DNA from: a virus
Length of the DNA: 64,000 bases
IMG/VR virus record: IMGVR_UViG_3300046777_001387
Location: 1 to 64,000 of that record
Strand: one strand, 5' to 3'
The notes below the pieces were generated by a model. That model was not told where the DNA came from. It worked only from the letters and a program-made list of their open reading frames with translations, and did no database searches. Of the stretch, positions 33,386 through 42,368 are shown one piece after another; position 1 is the first letter of the stretch; every line of letters starts with the position of its first letter. The position numbers were made by a program, and so were the translations under genes.

Positions 33386-36300
33386 ATGTCATCAGAAAAT
33401 ATTTACGTTCAGCGTGGTAAACTAGTCACTGATTCTTCGTTGATTCCGTTCATCAGAAGACAGGACGTTGCCTTTGAGGCAGATAATCTGCGCCCCGGAA
33501 AGATCGCGAAGTTGTTCTTTGATGACATCGCGATGAATGGGTTCTCGCAGAAAGCCAACAGAATTGTTCTCGACTCAAAGAAAGTTATCTCTGTTAACAG
33601 TAATAGCTCGTCTATTTTGGCGGGTTATTACGTTTATCAGGGCAGTTCTCCTGCGGTCACTACGTTTACTGCAAACGTTGCGGCGTATGACTCTTCGTCG
33701 ACCACTCTGACTATCTCGAATATGAGTGGCAACTTTGATACTAGCGCCACTCTGTATATCCAGAACCTGACTTCCGGAATTATCACGGCACAGGCTAACG
33801 TTGTCAGCTTTATCAATGCTAACACTGCTGATATTTTCTACACCGGCGAAGGTGTTTACTCGCCAAACAATAACGTATACTTCGAGGTTCTTGGAACTTC
33901 TGGAGAAAATATTCTCTACGTTAACCAGAACTTCACGGTTCTGAACATTGCCAATGCTGACGTAGTAGACGTTCTGAGCACGATGACTAATGATTACCAG
34001 ATCGGTGATCTGGTTTATCAGACCACTCAGGGAAAGAGAAACCCAAACCTAGCAACTTATCTGGGTCGTGTGGTTTGGTATAATCCTGCTGTCGGTGGAA
34101 CTAAGCTGGTTCTTGAGACTATTCGTGGTACACTGAACACCAATAACCAAAACTTCACCACCAATCTAGACTGCAGAATCTGGAACGCAACTAACACTAG
34201 CTCTAGAACAATTCAGGCGACTCATCCTGTAACAATTGATCTTCAAGCTAACAACATTATTATCTCGGTCGAGGATCCTTCGAAGAAGGTTAATGTCAAG
34301 TCCCATATCCACAACTCTGGTGTTATTTCTAACACGTTTGTGAATGGAACTGACATCTATATTAACTCTGCCAATGCCTCGATTGCTGTTGGTAACTTGC
34401 TATACTTCACTGCCGGAACTGGTATGGGTCAGATCCGTAAGGTTATTGCTGTAAACGGAAATCGCGTTACGCTGAACCTTGCTCCTACTGTGAATGGAAA
34501 GACCTCTACCAAGTATTCTATCGGCAACCATGTCGTTGACGAAAACGGTACGCTGATTGGTATTCTGAATATTCCAGAAGAACCAAACTTCAAGTTCAAG
34601 ACCGGCGAAAGAATCTTCACGATCACAGACGCTTCTACAGTAACTGCGTCTGAGTTCACGATGAAGGCATCTGCCAAGTTTACTGCTGGTGGTATTCTGA
34701 ACAAGACTCAGAATATCGTAACCACTCCAGTCGGTCAGCCTCTGCCAGAATTTAATCTGGATAATCCTGTTGCGCCTCTGAAGCCAACGGAAAGAGCATA
34801 TAACTCTATCTCGAAGCAGCAGCCTTTGACTGATTCAGACTCGAGCAATATTCCTCGCGTTCCTCTGGCGGACGGTCTGTCGCAGACATTCTTCACTCCT
34901 AAGTCAAGAACCAATAAGGTCAATAATGGTATCTTCGTGACCTCGGTTGACCTGTTCTTCAAGAGCAAGCCAAGCGTTGCGAACGGCTCGTTGCAGCTAC
35001 CTATTACTGTCAGAATCGCCCAAGTGGTCAATGGATTCCCAACTAAGAATTACATTGCCTCTTCCACAGTAAAGGCAAAGGACGTAAAGATCTCAGACAG
35101 CCCTAGCGTTACGGACTCTGCTACTGTCACCAAGTTTACGTTTGATGATCCAGTTTATCTGGCACCGGATAGCGAATATGCATTCGTTGTTTCTTCTGAG
35201 TCGCCAGAATATGAACTGTATATCGCCGAGCTAGGTGGTGAGGTACTAGGTGCGGATCCTCCGCGTCGTATCTCGGAGCAGCCATACGCTGGTTCACTAT
35301 TCCGCGCACAGAACTCTTCGACTTGGACTCCGTACCAGAATGAAGACCTGATGTTTGTGATCAATAAGGCAGTGTTCCAGACCACGGGTTCTGTGACTAT
35401 GCGCTTCTCTGATCCTCCACTTGCATACGAAACTGTCGACAAGATTCTGCTGCACGTTAATGATCTGAGCTTCCCATCCGGCACTATTGACTTCAAGGTC
35501 AAGGGTGTTTGGAAGGCTAACCAGCAGCTAGAAAATTCTTGGAGATATATTAAGCCACAGGTTGAGTTCAACTATGGTTATCTACTAGATCAGTCTACTA
35601 ACCCAGCCTCGTCGAGCAACAATAACTCGAGAATGGTTGTTCACGGTAACGCAAACAGCTTTATCGTTATGGCTGAGTTCAATTCTACGGATACTGACGT
35701 TTCGCCAGTGTTTAATATGGAATCTGTGTCGCTAACTACTTCGCAGTTCCTAGTTAATAACGCTGAAATGTCTAATAACATTATCTCTATCACTAATAGA
35801 GGTATTGGTTATCTTGGTAACGCTACTGCGGTTGCTAGCTCGAACGTTCTCTACGGGTCAAGCAGCCCTGATCAGAATAACGCGGCGCAGCTGTTCAGAA
35901 TCAATTATCTGAACAATAACGCCAACGTTGGTCTGTATAACGTGACCATCACCGGTGGAAACGGAAGCGGCGCGCAAGGATTTGCTGTCGCTAATACTGA
36001 TGGATCGAATACGGTTAATTATATCGTTGTTCACCCACGCGGCAGCGGCTATATCGAAAACCCAACCATTTCGATCGCGAATGGTATTGCTACGGTTAAT
36101 GTTAGAGCAGCTGCTGTGGCTTCTGGTGAAACTGGTAAGTCTGGTGGCAATATTACAGCTAAATACTTAACGAGACAGATTACTCTGGATAAGCCTTCGG
36201 GTGACTTGACAGTTTATATGGACGCTATCAGCACTCCGGGAACTGATATTCAAGTTTACTACAAGGTCTTGGGATCTGAGGATCCAGAAGGATTTGCTGA

Positions 36301-36556
36301 TAAGTCTTGGGTTCGTATGCATAAGGAAGTCGACAGAAAGTCGAAGAACCAGCAGAATATTATCGAGCTCAAGTTTAGATCTTACCCAGAAGGCGCAAAT
36401 ACCATCAACAAGCTGCAGTATACTGAGAACGGTAAGCAATACCCGATTGGTGGAACGTTTACCTCGTTCGCTATCAAGGTTGGTCTGCTAACTTCCGATA
36501 CCTCTGTAATCCCTGTCGTTAAGAATCTGAGAATTCTAGCTACTCCAGAGGGATAA
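33386..36556 (+). CDS. Large tail/baseplate structural protein
   Basis: 1056 residues. It starts SSENIYVQRGKLVTDSSLIP, FIRRQDVAFEADNLRPGKIA, a recurring opening in T4-like phages for a protein encoded after the DUF4815 gene. It is beta-rich with jelly-roll-like segments (TFDDPVYLAPDSEYAFVVSS). It has no catalytic motif. It is probably a baseplate-peripheral or fibre-connecting subunit. AAGGCAAAG lies before the ATG. Confidence 0.72.
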   Translation: MSSENIYVQRGKLVTDSSLIPFIRRQDVAFEADNLRPGKIAKLFFDDIAMNGFSQKANRIVLDSKKVISVNSNSSSILAGYYVYQGSSPAVTTFTANVAAYDSSSTTLTISNMSGNFDTSATLYIQNLTSGIITAQANVVSFINANTADIFYTGEGVYSPNNNVYFEVLGTSGENILYVNQNFTVLNIANADVVDVLSTMTNDYQIGDLVYQTTQGKRNPNLATYLGRVVWYNPAVGGTKLVLETIRGTLNTNNQNFTTNLDCRIWNATNTSSRTIQATHPVTIDLQANNIIISVEDPSKKVNVKSHIHNSGVISNTFVNGTDIYINSANASIAVGNLLYFTAGTGMGQIRKVIAVNGNRVTLNLAPTVNGKTSTKYSIGNHVVDENGTLIGILNIPEEPNFKFKTGERIFTITDASTVTASEFTMKASAKFTAGGILNKTQNIVTTPVGQPLPEFNLDNPVAPLKPTERAYNSISKQQPLTDSDSSNIPRVPLADGLSQTFFTPKSRTNKVNNGIFVTSVDLFFKSKPSVANGSLQLPITVRIAQVVNGFPTKNYIASSTVKAKDVKISDSPSVTDSATVTKFTFDDPVYLAPDSEYAFVVSSESPEYELYIAELGGEVLGADPPRRISEQPYAGSLFRAQNSSTWTPYQNEDLMFVINKAVFQTTGSVTMRFSDPPLAYETVDKILLHVNDLSFPSGTIDFKVKGVWKANQQLENSWRYIKPQVEFNYGYLLDQSTNPASSSNNNSRMVVHGNANSFIVMAEFNSTDTDVSPVFNMESVSLTTSQFLVNNAEMSNNIISITNRGIGYLGNATAVASSNVLYGSSSPDQNNAAQLFRINYLNNNANVGLYNVTITGGNGSGAQGFAVANTDGSNTVNYIVVHPRGSGYIENPTISIANGIATVNVRAAAVASGETGKSGGNITAKYLTRQITLDKPSGDLTVYMDAISTPGTDIQVYYKVLGSEDPEGFADKSWVRMHKEVDRKSKNQQNIIELKFRSYPEGANTINKLQYTENGKQYPIGGTFTSFAIKVGLLTSDTSVIPVVKNLRILATPEG

Positions 36557-36559
36557 ACT

Positions 36560-36769
36560 ATGAAACTGAGAGTCAAAGAAAACGAAAAGCTTGTCAGAGA
36601 TTCTACAAACATGGCTATTTTGAACACTGATCCTGACGCTGTGAAGCGTCATGAACAGAAAATGGCTCAGCTGAGAAAGGCAAAGCAGCAGGAAGAAGAA
36701 ATAAATAATCTTCGTCAGGAAATCTCCGACATCAAAAGTATGATGCAAGAACTAATCAAGAGACTCTAA
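36560..36769 (+). CDS. Small coiled-coil protein
   Basis: 69 residues, one charged helix with heptad-like spacing (RKAKQQEEEINNLRQEISDI, KSMMQELIKRL). A similar short protein often lies at this position in T4-like phages. It may be a fibre chaperone or a trimerising linker. Two to three bases separate it from both neighbours, so it is cotranslated. Confidence 0.7.
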   Translation: MKLRVKENEKLVRDSTNMAILNTDPDAVKRHEQKMAQLRKAKQQEEEINNLRQEISDIKSMMQELIKRL

Positions 36770-36772
36770 TAA

Positions 36773-39268
36773 ATGGCAAGTACAACAAATATTTCGCAAG
36801 TAGTTACCGCCAATACTTTTGGTCAGTGGAGAATCCAAACCAATCTTTTGGTTAATGATCTCAACGAGGTAACTCGCGGTGAGTTTGTGAAGCCTACTGG
36901 TAACACAACATTTACTGTCGGAAGTCTAACTCTTGCAAACGCGACAGGAACCATGCTTACGGTTACTGCGGACGCTCGTATTTCTGGCAAGCTAAGTCTT
37001 AGAAACTACGAGCAGGACGGCGGTAACTCGTATTTGTATTCTCAGAGTCCAGATATTCAGTTCCAGAATGCTAACGTTATCTTTCAGGTTGCTGGAAATA
37101 CTAGAACCAGATTCCTGTACAATAATACTTTCTCAAGCCTAGCCAACGTCAATGCCAATGGTTATATTGAGACCACTGGCACGTTTGCAAACAATGGCTT
37201 GATTATGAACGTCGCCAACGTACTTACGGTGCAAACTGCATCGGGTCAGGCGAACGTTAATGTTTCCACCAACGTAACTGTTTCAAGAAACACCACGACG
37301 GGTAATCTGAGAGTTATTGATAGAGCCGATATTTCTTTGGCAAATATCGGCACTGCCTACGTCGACACTCTGTACGTTACTCAGCCGATTATTGCTCCTT
37401 CGGAAAGCGACACGAACCAGTATCGCCTGCGTGCTACATCGAATGATCGCGGCGACGGTTTCTTTGGTGTGAGACTGGGAACCTCGGCGAATGGTAATGC
37501 TTGGATCAGATTCGACACTACTTCAGGCAACGTTTGGAGAGCAACTTCAAACAGCACCGAAGGAACTTATTACACGCTGCTGACTATGCAGAATGTGATA
37601 ACTTCCACTGCATGCACTAGCACTTCTGATGTGGCTTCAGCTGCTTCTGTTAAGCAGGTGTATGACCTAGCGATCGCTGCCGCAGGATCTAACGACGCTG
37701 CAAATACTGCCGCAAATACCGCAAGAGTTTCTGCTAACGGTGGAAGCTCTTTGGCAGCGCGCCAGCTAAACTTCGTCAATACTTCTACTGTATCGGTTAC
37801 TGTAACTTCAGGCGCTGGTGCTGCTGCTGGTAATGCCAATATTGCTCTGAGTGTTATCGGTGCTATTGGTGCCCAAGGCGCGCAGGGCGCTCAGGGTGCC
37901 CAAGGCGCTACCGGTGCAGGAACTCAAGGTGCTCCCGGACCACAAGGTGCTGTTGGATTGCAAGGTCCACAAGGCGCTCTCGGACCGGGAACTCAAGGCG
38001 CTCCCGGACCACAAGGTGCTCAGGGCGCGCAGGGTGCTCGCGGCGGTGTGCCTTATGCATTCTCCAACTCAACCACCGATAGCGATCCTGGTAACGGAAC
38101 AATTCGTTACAACAACAGCACAATTGGTTCTGTTTCTCAGTTGTTCATTGACTCTCTGGACAGAACAGGCGTAACTCAGACTGCATGGTTTAATTCTTGG
38201 GACGATAGTACGAACTCTGTAAAGGGATTTGTTACTATTAGAAGTGCCGTAGATTCTGGCGTAGTTACAAATGTGTTCAAGATCACTGGCGCTGTTACTG
38301 CAGCAACTGGTTACCATAAGATTCCTGTGACCTATGTCAGCGGCAGTATCCCATCCAACGGATCTGAGTTGGTTATGGAGTTTTCTCCAGCCGGTGATAT
38401 TGGTCCCGGAACTCAAGGCGCTCCCGGACCACAAGGTGCTCAAGGTGCTCAAGGCGCACAAGGCGCAGTTGGTCCCGGAACTCAAGGTGCTCCCGGACCT
38501 CAAGGTGCTGTTGGATCGCAAGGTCCACAAGGCGCTCTTGGAATAGGAGCGCAGGGTGCTGTGGGTGCCCAAGGAGCAGTTGGACAGGTTGGCGCGCAAG
38601 GTACACAAGGGGCTCGCGGCGCACAAGGTGAAAGAGGTGTTCAGGGTGCACAAGGAGCGCCAGGAACTCAAGGTGTACAAGGAGCAACTGGATTTGGTGC
38701 CCAAGGATACCAAGGCGTGCAAGGTGCTGTTGGTCAAACTGGTCCACAAGGTCAAATCGGTCAAACTGGTCCGCAAGGCGTGCAAGGTGCTGTTGGTCAA
38801 ACTGGTCCACAAGGTCCACAAGGACAAACAGGAGCCTCTGGTCCAAGCACTGCAATTAATGCAACTCTAGTTTCCTCTGGAACTTATTACCTTGTTGGCG
38901 TTGGTGGATCTGGTACTAACCACACCCCAGCTGTCCAAGGAAGCATAACCTATAACGGTTCGAACGCCACGATTTATGCATATGACTTCGCTGCAACTTC
39001 GGATGCCACGCTGAAGAACGTTATTGGTTCGATTGAAGATCCTCTGTCCAAACTACACGGCATTAATGGCGTTCGATTCTATTGGAAGTCTGACGTTGAG
39101 CAGATTAAGATGGAAGTCGGTCTGTTGGCGCAAGAAGTCGAAGCAGTTCTACCAAGTGCAGTTGTCCATAATAATGGAAACATGTACGTTCTCTACGATA
39201 AGATTGTTCCGTTGCTAGTTGAAGCAATTAAAGAACTCGAAGCCAGAGTTAAGAAGTTAGAGGGGTAA
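36773..39268 (+). CDS. Tail fibre: collagen-like arrays plus S74 autochaperone
   Basis: 831 residues. Residues 1-360 are beta-rich and start TTNISQVVTANTFGQWRIQT, an N-terminal region typical of fibres that bind the baseplate. Gly-X-Y arrays run about 363-425 and 543-690 ([17 protein letters not shown] type), split by a globular domain. The C-terminus is a peptidase S74 intramolecular chaperone: Ser743-Asp-Ala-Thr-Leu-Lys748, then LLAQEVEAVLPSAV and a coiled coil. It is expected to trimerise the fibre and cut itself off before Ser743. Ser and Lys are both intact. Confidence 0.88.
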   Translation: MASTTNISQVVTANTFGQWRIQTNLLVNDLNEVTRGEFVKPTGNTTFTVGSLTLANATGTMLTVTADARISGKLSLRNYEQDGGNSYLYSQSPDIQFQNANVIFQVAGNTRTRFLYNNTFSSLANVNANGYIETTGTFANNGLIMNVANVLTVQTASGQANVNVSTNVTVSRNTTTGNLRVIDRADISLANIGTAYVDTLYVTQPIIAPSESDTNQYRLRATSNDRGDGFFGVRLGTSANGNAWIRFDTTSGNVWRATSNSTEGTYYTLLTMQNVITSTACTSTSDVASAASVKQVYDLAIAAAGSNDAANTAANTARVSANGGSSLAARQLNFVNTSTVSVTVTSGAGAAAGNANIALSVIGAIGAQGAQGAQGAQGATGAGTQGAPGPQGAVGLQGPQGALGPGTQGAPGPQGAQGAQGARGGVPYAFSNSTTDSDPGNGTIRYNNSTIGSVSQLFIDSLDRTGVTQTAWFNSWDDSTNSVKGFVTIRSAVDSGVVTNVFKITGAVTAATGYHKIPVTYVSGSIPSNGSELVMEFSPAGDIGPGTQGAPGPQGAQGAQGAQGAVGPGTQGAPGPQGAVGSQGPQGALGIGAQGAVGAQGAVGQVGAQGTQGARGAQGERGVQGAQGAPGTQGVQGATGFGAQGYQGVQGAVGQTGPQGQIGQTGPQGVQGAVGQTGPQGPQGQTGASGPSTAINATLVSSGTYYLVGVGGSGTNHTPAVQGSITYNGSNATIYAYDFAATSDATLKNVIGSIEDPLSKLHGINGVRFYWKSDVEQIKMEVGLLAQEVEAVLPSAVVHNNGNMYVLYDKIVPLLVEAIKELEARVKKLEG

Positions 39269-39271
39269 CTA

Positions 39272-39889
39272 ATGCCATTGCAAGGTAGCGCAAGTACTGG
39301 CGATCCTCTAACTCTTAGAGAAATCGCCGGAGAATTTGGAAACGATGGCGGGATCAGTCTTCGAGATTATTATCGAGGAGGTCCACTTGTTTCCAGTGGC
39401 TCATCCTCAAGTATATCTACAAATCCTTCTTCTTTAACCATTCTACAGTTTTTAGGTGCTTCTGCTGTAAGTATTAACTTCAATAACTATACTATATCTT
39501 CAGTTTCTGAGGTTTCTGGAAGTGCTACTGCAGCGTATGAAATTCATACTAATGGTAATGCATATCAAACGCTACAATACGACAGTGTAAATAGTACGAC
39601 ATTGCTGCAGAGTGGAGCAATTGTTCCAGGTTCTGCCACGACGTCATATGAAGTTTACGTTATTCCGTCTACTACTGCTCTGTCGACATATGGAACCTTG
39701 TATAGCTGGTTACCATTAACAAGTAATCGTGGATGGGGATTAACATACACTGATCCAACCTTTGGTGCTAGCGGTGGAAATGCGACCATAGTTCTAGATT
39801 TCCAACTCAGAGCAACTGGCGGATCAACAATTATCGACAACTGGCAAATTACTCTACAAGCAGCCGTTATTCCGTATCAAGGTTTTTAA
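39272..39889 (+). CDS. Small fibre-associated protein
   Basis: 205 residues. It begins with the phrase LTLREIAGEFGNDGGISLRD and YYRGG, found at the start of many phage structural proteins. The rest is Ser/Thr-rich beta sequence without Gly-X-Y repeats. It may be a fibre tip or a fibre-head attachment protein. The sequence looks somewhat more A/T-rich than the baseplate genes. Confidence 0.6.
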   Translation: MPLQGSASTGDPLTLREIAGEFGNDGGISLRDYYRGGPLVSSGSSSSISTNPSSLTILQFLGASAVSINFNNYTISSVSEVSGSATAAYEIHTNGNAYQTLQYDSVNSTTLLQSGAIVPGSATTSYEVYVIPSTTALSTYGTLYSWLPLTSNRGWGLTYTDPTFGASGGNATIVLDFQLRATGGSTIIDNWQITLQAAVIPYQGF

Positions 39890-39901
39890 TAGAGAAGTAA
39901 T

Positions 39902-40234
39902 ATGGCATACGCAGAACTAACAATCGATCAAGGAACAACCTTTGAAACTTCCATTGATCTGACCAACGATGACGGAACCAGCGTTAATGTTGCGGGTTAT
40001 GTCTTCAGCGCACAGGTTAGAAAATCATATTATTCTGTGAATCCTACTGCGAATATTACAGTTACTATCACTAATCCTGCTAGCGGCAATGTTAAGCTTT
40101 CGATTGATGCAGCCAATACGGCAAATATTAGGGCTGGAAGATACCTGTACGACGTAAAGATGACCAACACCACCGGTGTTACCACTAGAGTCATTGAGGG
40201 GATTATCACAGTAACTCCTCAGGTATCTAGATGA
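39902..40234 (+). CDS. Small beta-sandwich protein
   Basis: 110 residues of regular strands (AELTIDQGTTFETSIDLTND, YVFSAQVRKSYYS, RAGRYLYDVKMTNTTGVTTR). This resembles the N-terminal sandwich of receptor-binding-complex proteins such as BppU. The stop overlaps the start of the next collagen-like gene (ATGA), which suggests the two proteins work together, perhaps as a mount and a shaft. Confidence 0.6.
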   Translation: MAYAELTIDQGTTFETSIDLTNDDGTSVNVAGYVFSAQVRKSYYSVNPTANITVTITNPASGNVKLSIDAANTANIRAGRYLYDVKMTNTTGVTTRVIEGIITVTPQVSR

Positions 40235-41994
40235 AGATCGAGATTAAGAACCAAAATTCAGTTGGTTCTGTAAACGTCAATAACACTCCTGAAGTCGGCA
40301 AGGTCTCGATTAAGACCGGTGCTCCCGGACCCGCAGGCTCACAAGGTTCACAGGGCTTCCAAGGTACGCAAGGCTCTCAGGGTATTCAAGGCGCTCAAGG
40401 CGTCCAAGGCGCGCAGGGTGTCCAAGGTGCTCAAGGTGCACAAGGTGCACAAGGTTCGCAGGGACAGCAAGGTGCACAAGGCTTTCAAGGCGTTCAAGGC
40501 GCACAGGGTGTCCAAGGTGCTCAAGGTGCACAAGGTGCGCAAGGTGTACAAGGAGCTCAAGGCGTCCAAGGCGCGCAGGGTTCGCAAGGATTCCAAGGCG
40601 TTCAAGGAGCACAGGGAGTCCAAGGTGCGCAGGGAGTTCAAGGAGCTCAAGGTGCGCAAGGCGTTCAGGGTGCGCAGGGAGTTCAAGGAGCTCAAGGCGT
40701 TCAAGGTGCTACAGGAATTCAGGGCGCTCAAGGTGCACAGGGAGCACAAGGCGCTCAGGGTGTTCAAGGTGCTCAGGGATCACAGGGTTATCAAGGCGCT
40801 CTCAATAGATGGAAAGTCTTAACTGCAAACTATACGGCAGTAGACGGTGACCGTCTAATTGCAGACACTAGCTCTGGCACGTTTACTGTAACTCTACCAG
40901 CCTCTCCTACTTCTGGTGATTATGTACAGATCTCAGACGGTAATGATTGGAGAACAAATAACCTTCTAGTCAATCCGAATGGATCAACTATTGAGGGTGT
41001 TTCGGATACACTGGCGCTCAATATCAAGGGTGTTACTGTAGAGTGTATCTACGACGGCACGACTTGGGAAGTTACAGCAACTACTGGTGCTCGTGGTGCG
41101 CAGGGTGCAATTGGCGCTCAAGGTGCCCAAGGATTCCAAGGTGTTCAGGGTACTGCCGGTGTTCTGGGTGGAGAAGGTCCGCAAGGTGCACAAGGTGTGC
41201 AGGGCGCCCAAGGATTCCAAGGCGTTCAAGGTACTGCAGGCGCGCAGGGTTCTCAGGGATATCAAGGTTCTCTAGAACGCTGGAAAGTTATAACTTCAAC
41301 ATATACTGCTTCTGATGGTGAAAGAATTCTTGCTGACACATCAGCAGGAAGCTTTACTCTAACTCTGCCAGCTGCTCCCACTGTTGGAACTTATGTGCAG
41401 ATTAGTGATGGCGGCGACTGGTCAATCAACAACCTGACTGTAGGAAGAAACGGATCTTTAATTGAAGGTGTTGCTGATGATGTTCTTCTAGACTTTAAAA
41501 ACGTCACAGTAGAGTTTATCTACGACGGCACGACTTGGGAAATTACTGCGACCACCGGAGCCAAAGGTTCTCAAGGATTCCAAGGCGTGCAGGGTGCAGT
41601 AGGTGCACAGGGCGCACAAGGCTCTCAAGGTCCACAAGGCGCTCAGGGCGCGCAAGGAATAATTGGCGCACAAGGCTCTCAAGGATTCCAAGGCGTACAG
41701 GGTTCTGTCGGAAACCTGATTGAGAACCTATCAGTGGTGCAAACTGCCACTGATTATACCATGACTATCAATGATGATCTGGTTATTGGGACCAGCACCA
41801 GCGAGATTTTTATTACTCTTCCAGACGTTGCAGCCAGAAACAAAGCCTATTATTTTCAAAATTTCGGCACTGGCTTCATGACTATTCAAACAGTTTCATC
41901 TCAGCTTATAAATAGTGATACCAAGCTAACATTACAGTTCAAGAATAGTTCTGTGAAGCTTATTTCGATAGGAACTAAGTTCCTTATCTTCTAG
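40231..41994 (+). CDS. Collagen-like fibre with repeated beta modules
   Basis: 587 residues. Three Gly-X-Y arrays lie at about residues 30-190, 285-348 and 444-495 (DNA 40318-40800, 41083-41275, 41560-41715). Most triplets are Gly-Ala-Gln or Gly-Val-Gln. Between arrays sit two copies of a domain of about 90 residues (RWKVLTANYTAVDGDRLIAD and RWKVITSTYTASDGERILAD), ending CIYDGTTWEVTATTG or FIYDGTTWEITATTG. The C-terminal 90 residues are a degenerate third copy. The same domain also occurs in the gene at 51491. A trimeric, rod-like fibre is expected. Confidence 0.85.
   Translation: MKIEIKNQNSVGSVNVNNTPEVGKVSIKTGAPGPAGSQGSQGFQGTQGSQGIQGAQGVQGAQGVQGAQGAQGAQGSQGQQGAQGFQGVQGAQGVQGAQGAQGAQGVQGAQGVQGAQGSQGFQGVQGAQGVQGAQGVQGAQGAQGVQGAQGVQGAQGVQGATGIQGAQGAQGAQGAQGVQGAQGSQGYQGALNRWKVLTANYTAVDGDRLIADTSSGTFTVTLPASPTSGDYVQISDGNDWRTNNLLVNPNGSTIEGVSDTLALNIKGVTVECIYDGTTWEVTATTGARGAQGAIGAQGAQGFQGVQGTAGVLGGEGPQGAQGVQGAQGFQGVQGTAGAQGSQGYQGSLERWKVITSTYTASDGERILADTSAGSFTLTLPAAPTVGTYVQISDGGDWSINNLTVGRNGSLIEGVADDVLLDFKNVTVEFIYDGTTWEITATTGAKGSQGFQGVQGAVGAQGAQGSQGPQGAQGAQGIIGAQGSQGFQGVQGSVGNLIENLSVVQTATDYTMTINDDLVIGTSTSEIFITLPDVAARNKAYYFQNFGTGFMTIQTVSSQLINSDTKLTLQFKNSSVKLISIGTKFLIF
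41907..41914 (+). promoter_or_regulatory. Candidate late promoter TATAAATA
   Basis: A perfect TATAAATA lies in the last codons of the collagen-like gene, 89 bp before the ATG at 42003. It could give separate late transcription of the next genes. Being inside coding sequence, it may also be chance. Confidence 0.4.
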
Positions 41995-42002
41995 AGGTTT
42001 AA

Positions 42003-42353
42003 ATGTATCTGGAACAGACAAAACTAACCGATTCCACCGGCGCAGTAATTAATCCGGCTACAACTGACGTAAGCGATCAGATTATTCTGCTTCGTAGAAT
42101 TATTAAATTGCTCGAGGCGCAGTCGGCTGTCGATCCTCAGCAACGCCAGAGAGTTACGCTTGACGCTATTTCAGCTTCACTAACTCTTGGTGCTGTCACG
42201 ACAGTCGGTACTGTCACAACTGTCACAACTGTTACGACAGTTTCTTCAGTAACCAACATCGCAGCACTAAATGGTTGGAACCAGCAGATGTTTGCTGATC
42301 CAGCCAGAAACGCATACAACACTGGCATCAGAGCGCAGTTAACATTCTCTTAA
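42003..42353 (+). CDS. Small Val/Thr-repeat virion protein
   Basis: 116 residues: a helical N-terminal half (DQIILLRRIIKLLEAQSAVD), then a striking Val-Thr-Thr repeat (VTTVGTVTTVTTVTTVSSV) and the ending FADPARNAYNTGIRAQLTF. This layout is seen in small T4-like phage structural proteins. The repeat fits a short trimeric beta shaft. Function is unknown. Confidence 0.62.
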   Translation: MYLEQTKLTDSTGAVINPATTDVSDQIILLRRIIKLLEAQSAVDPQQRQRVTLDAISASLTLGAVTTVGTVTTVTTVTTVSSVTNIAALNGWNQQMFADPARNAYNTGIRAQLTFS

Positions 42354-42368
42354 TCGGAGTTTATATCA

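Noticed and set aside
38069-38855. Long antisense and alternate-frame open frames over the collagen arrays
   Set aside because: They are low-complexity shadows (Leu/Thr/Ser or His/Leu/Val repeats) created by the Gly-X-Y codons, as over 40231-41994 and 51491-55579.
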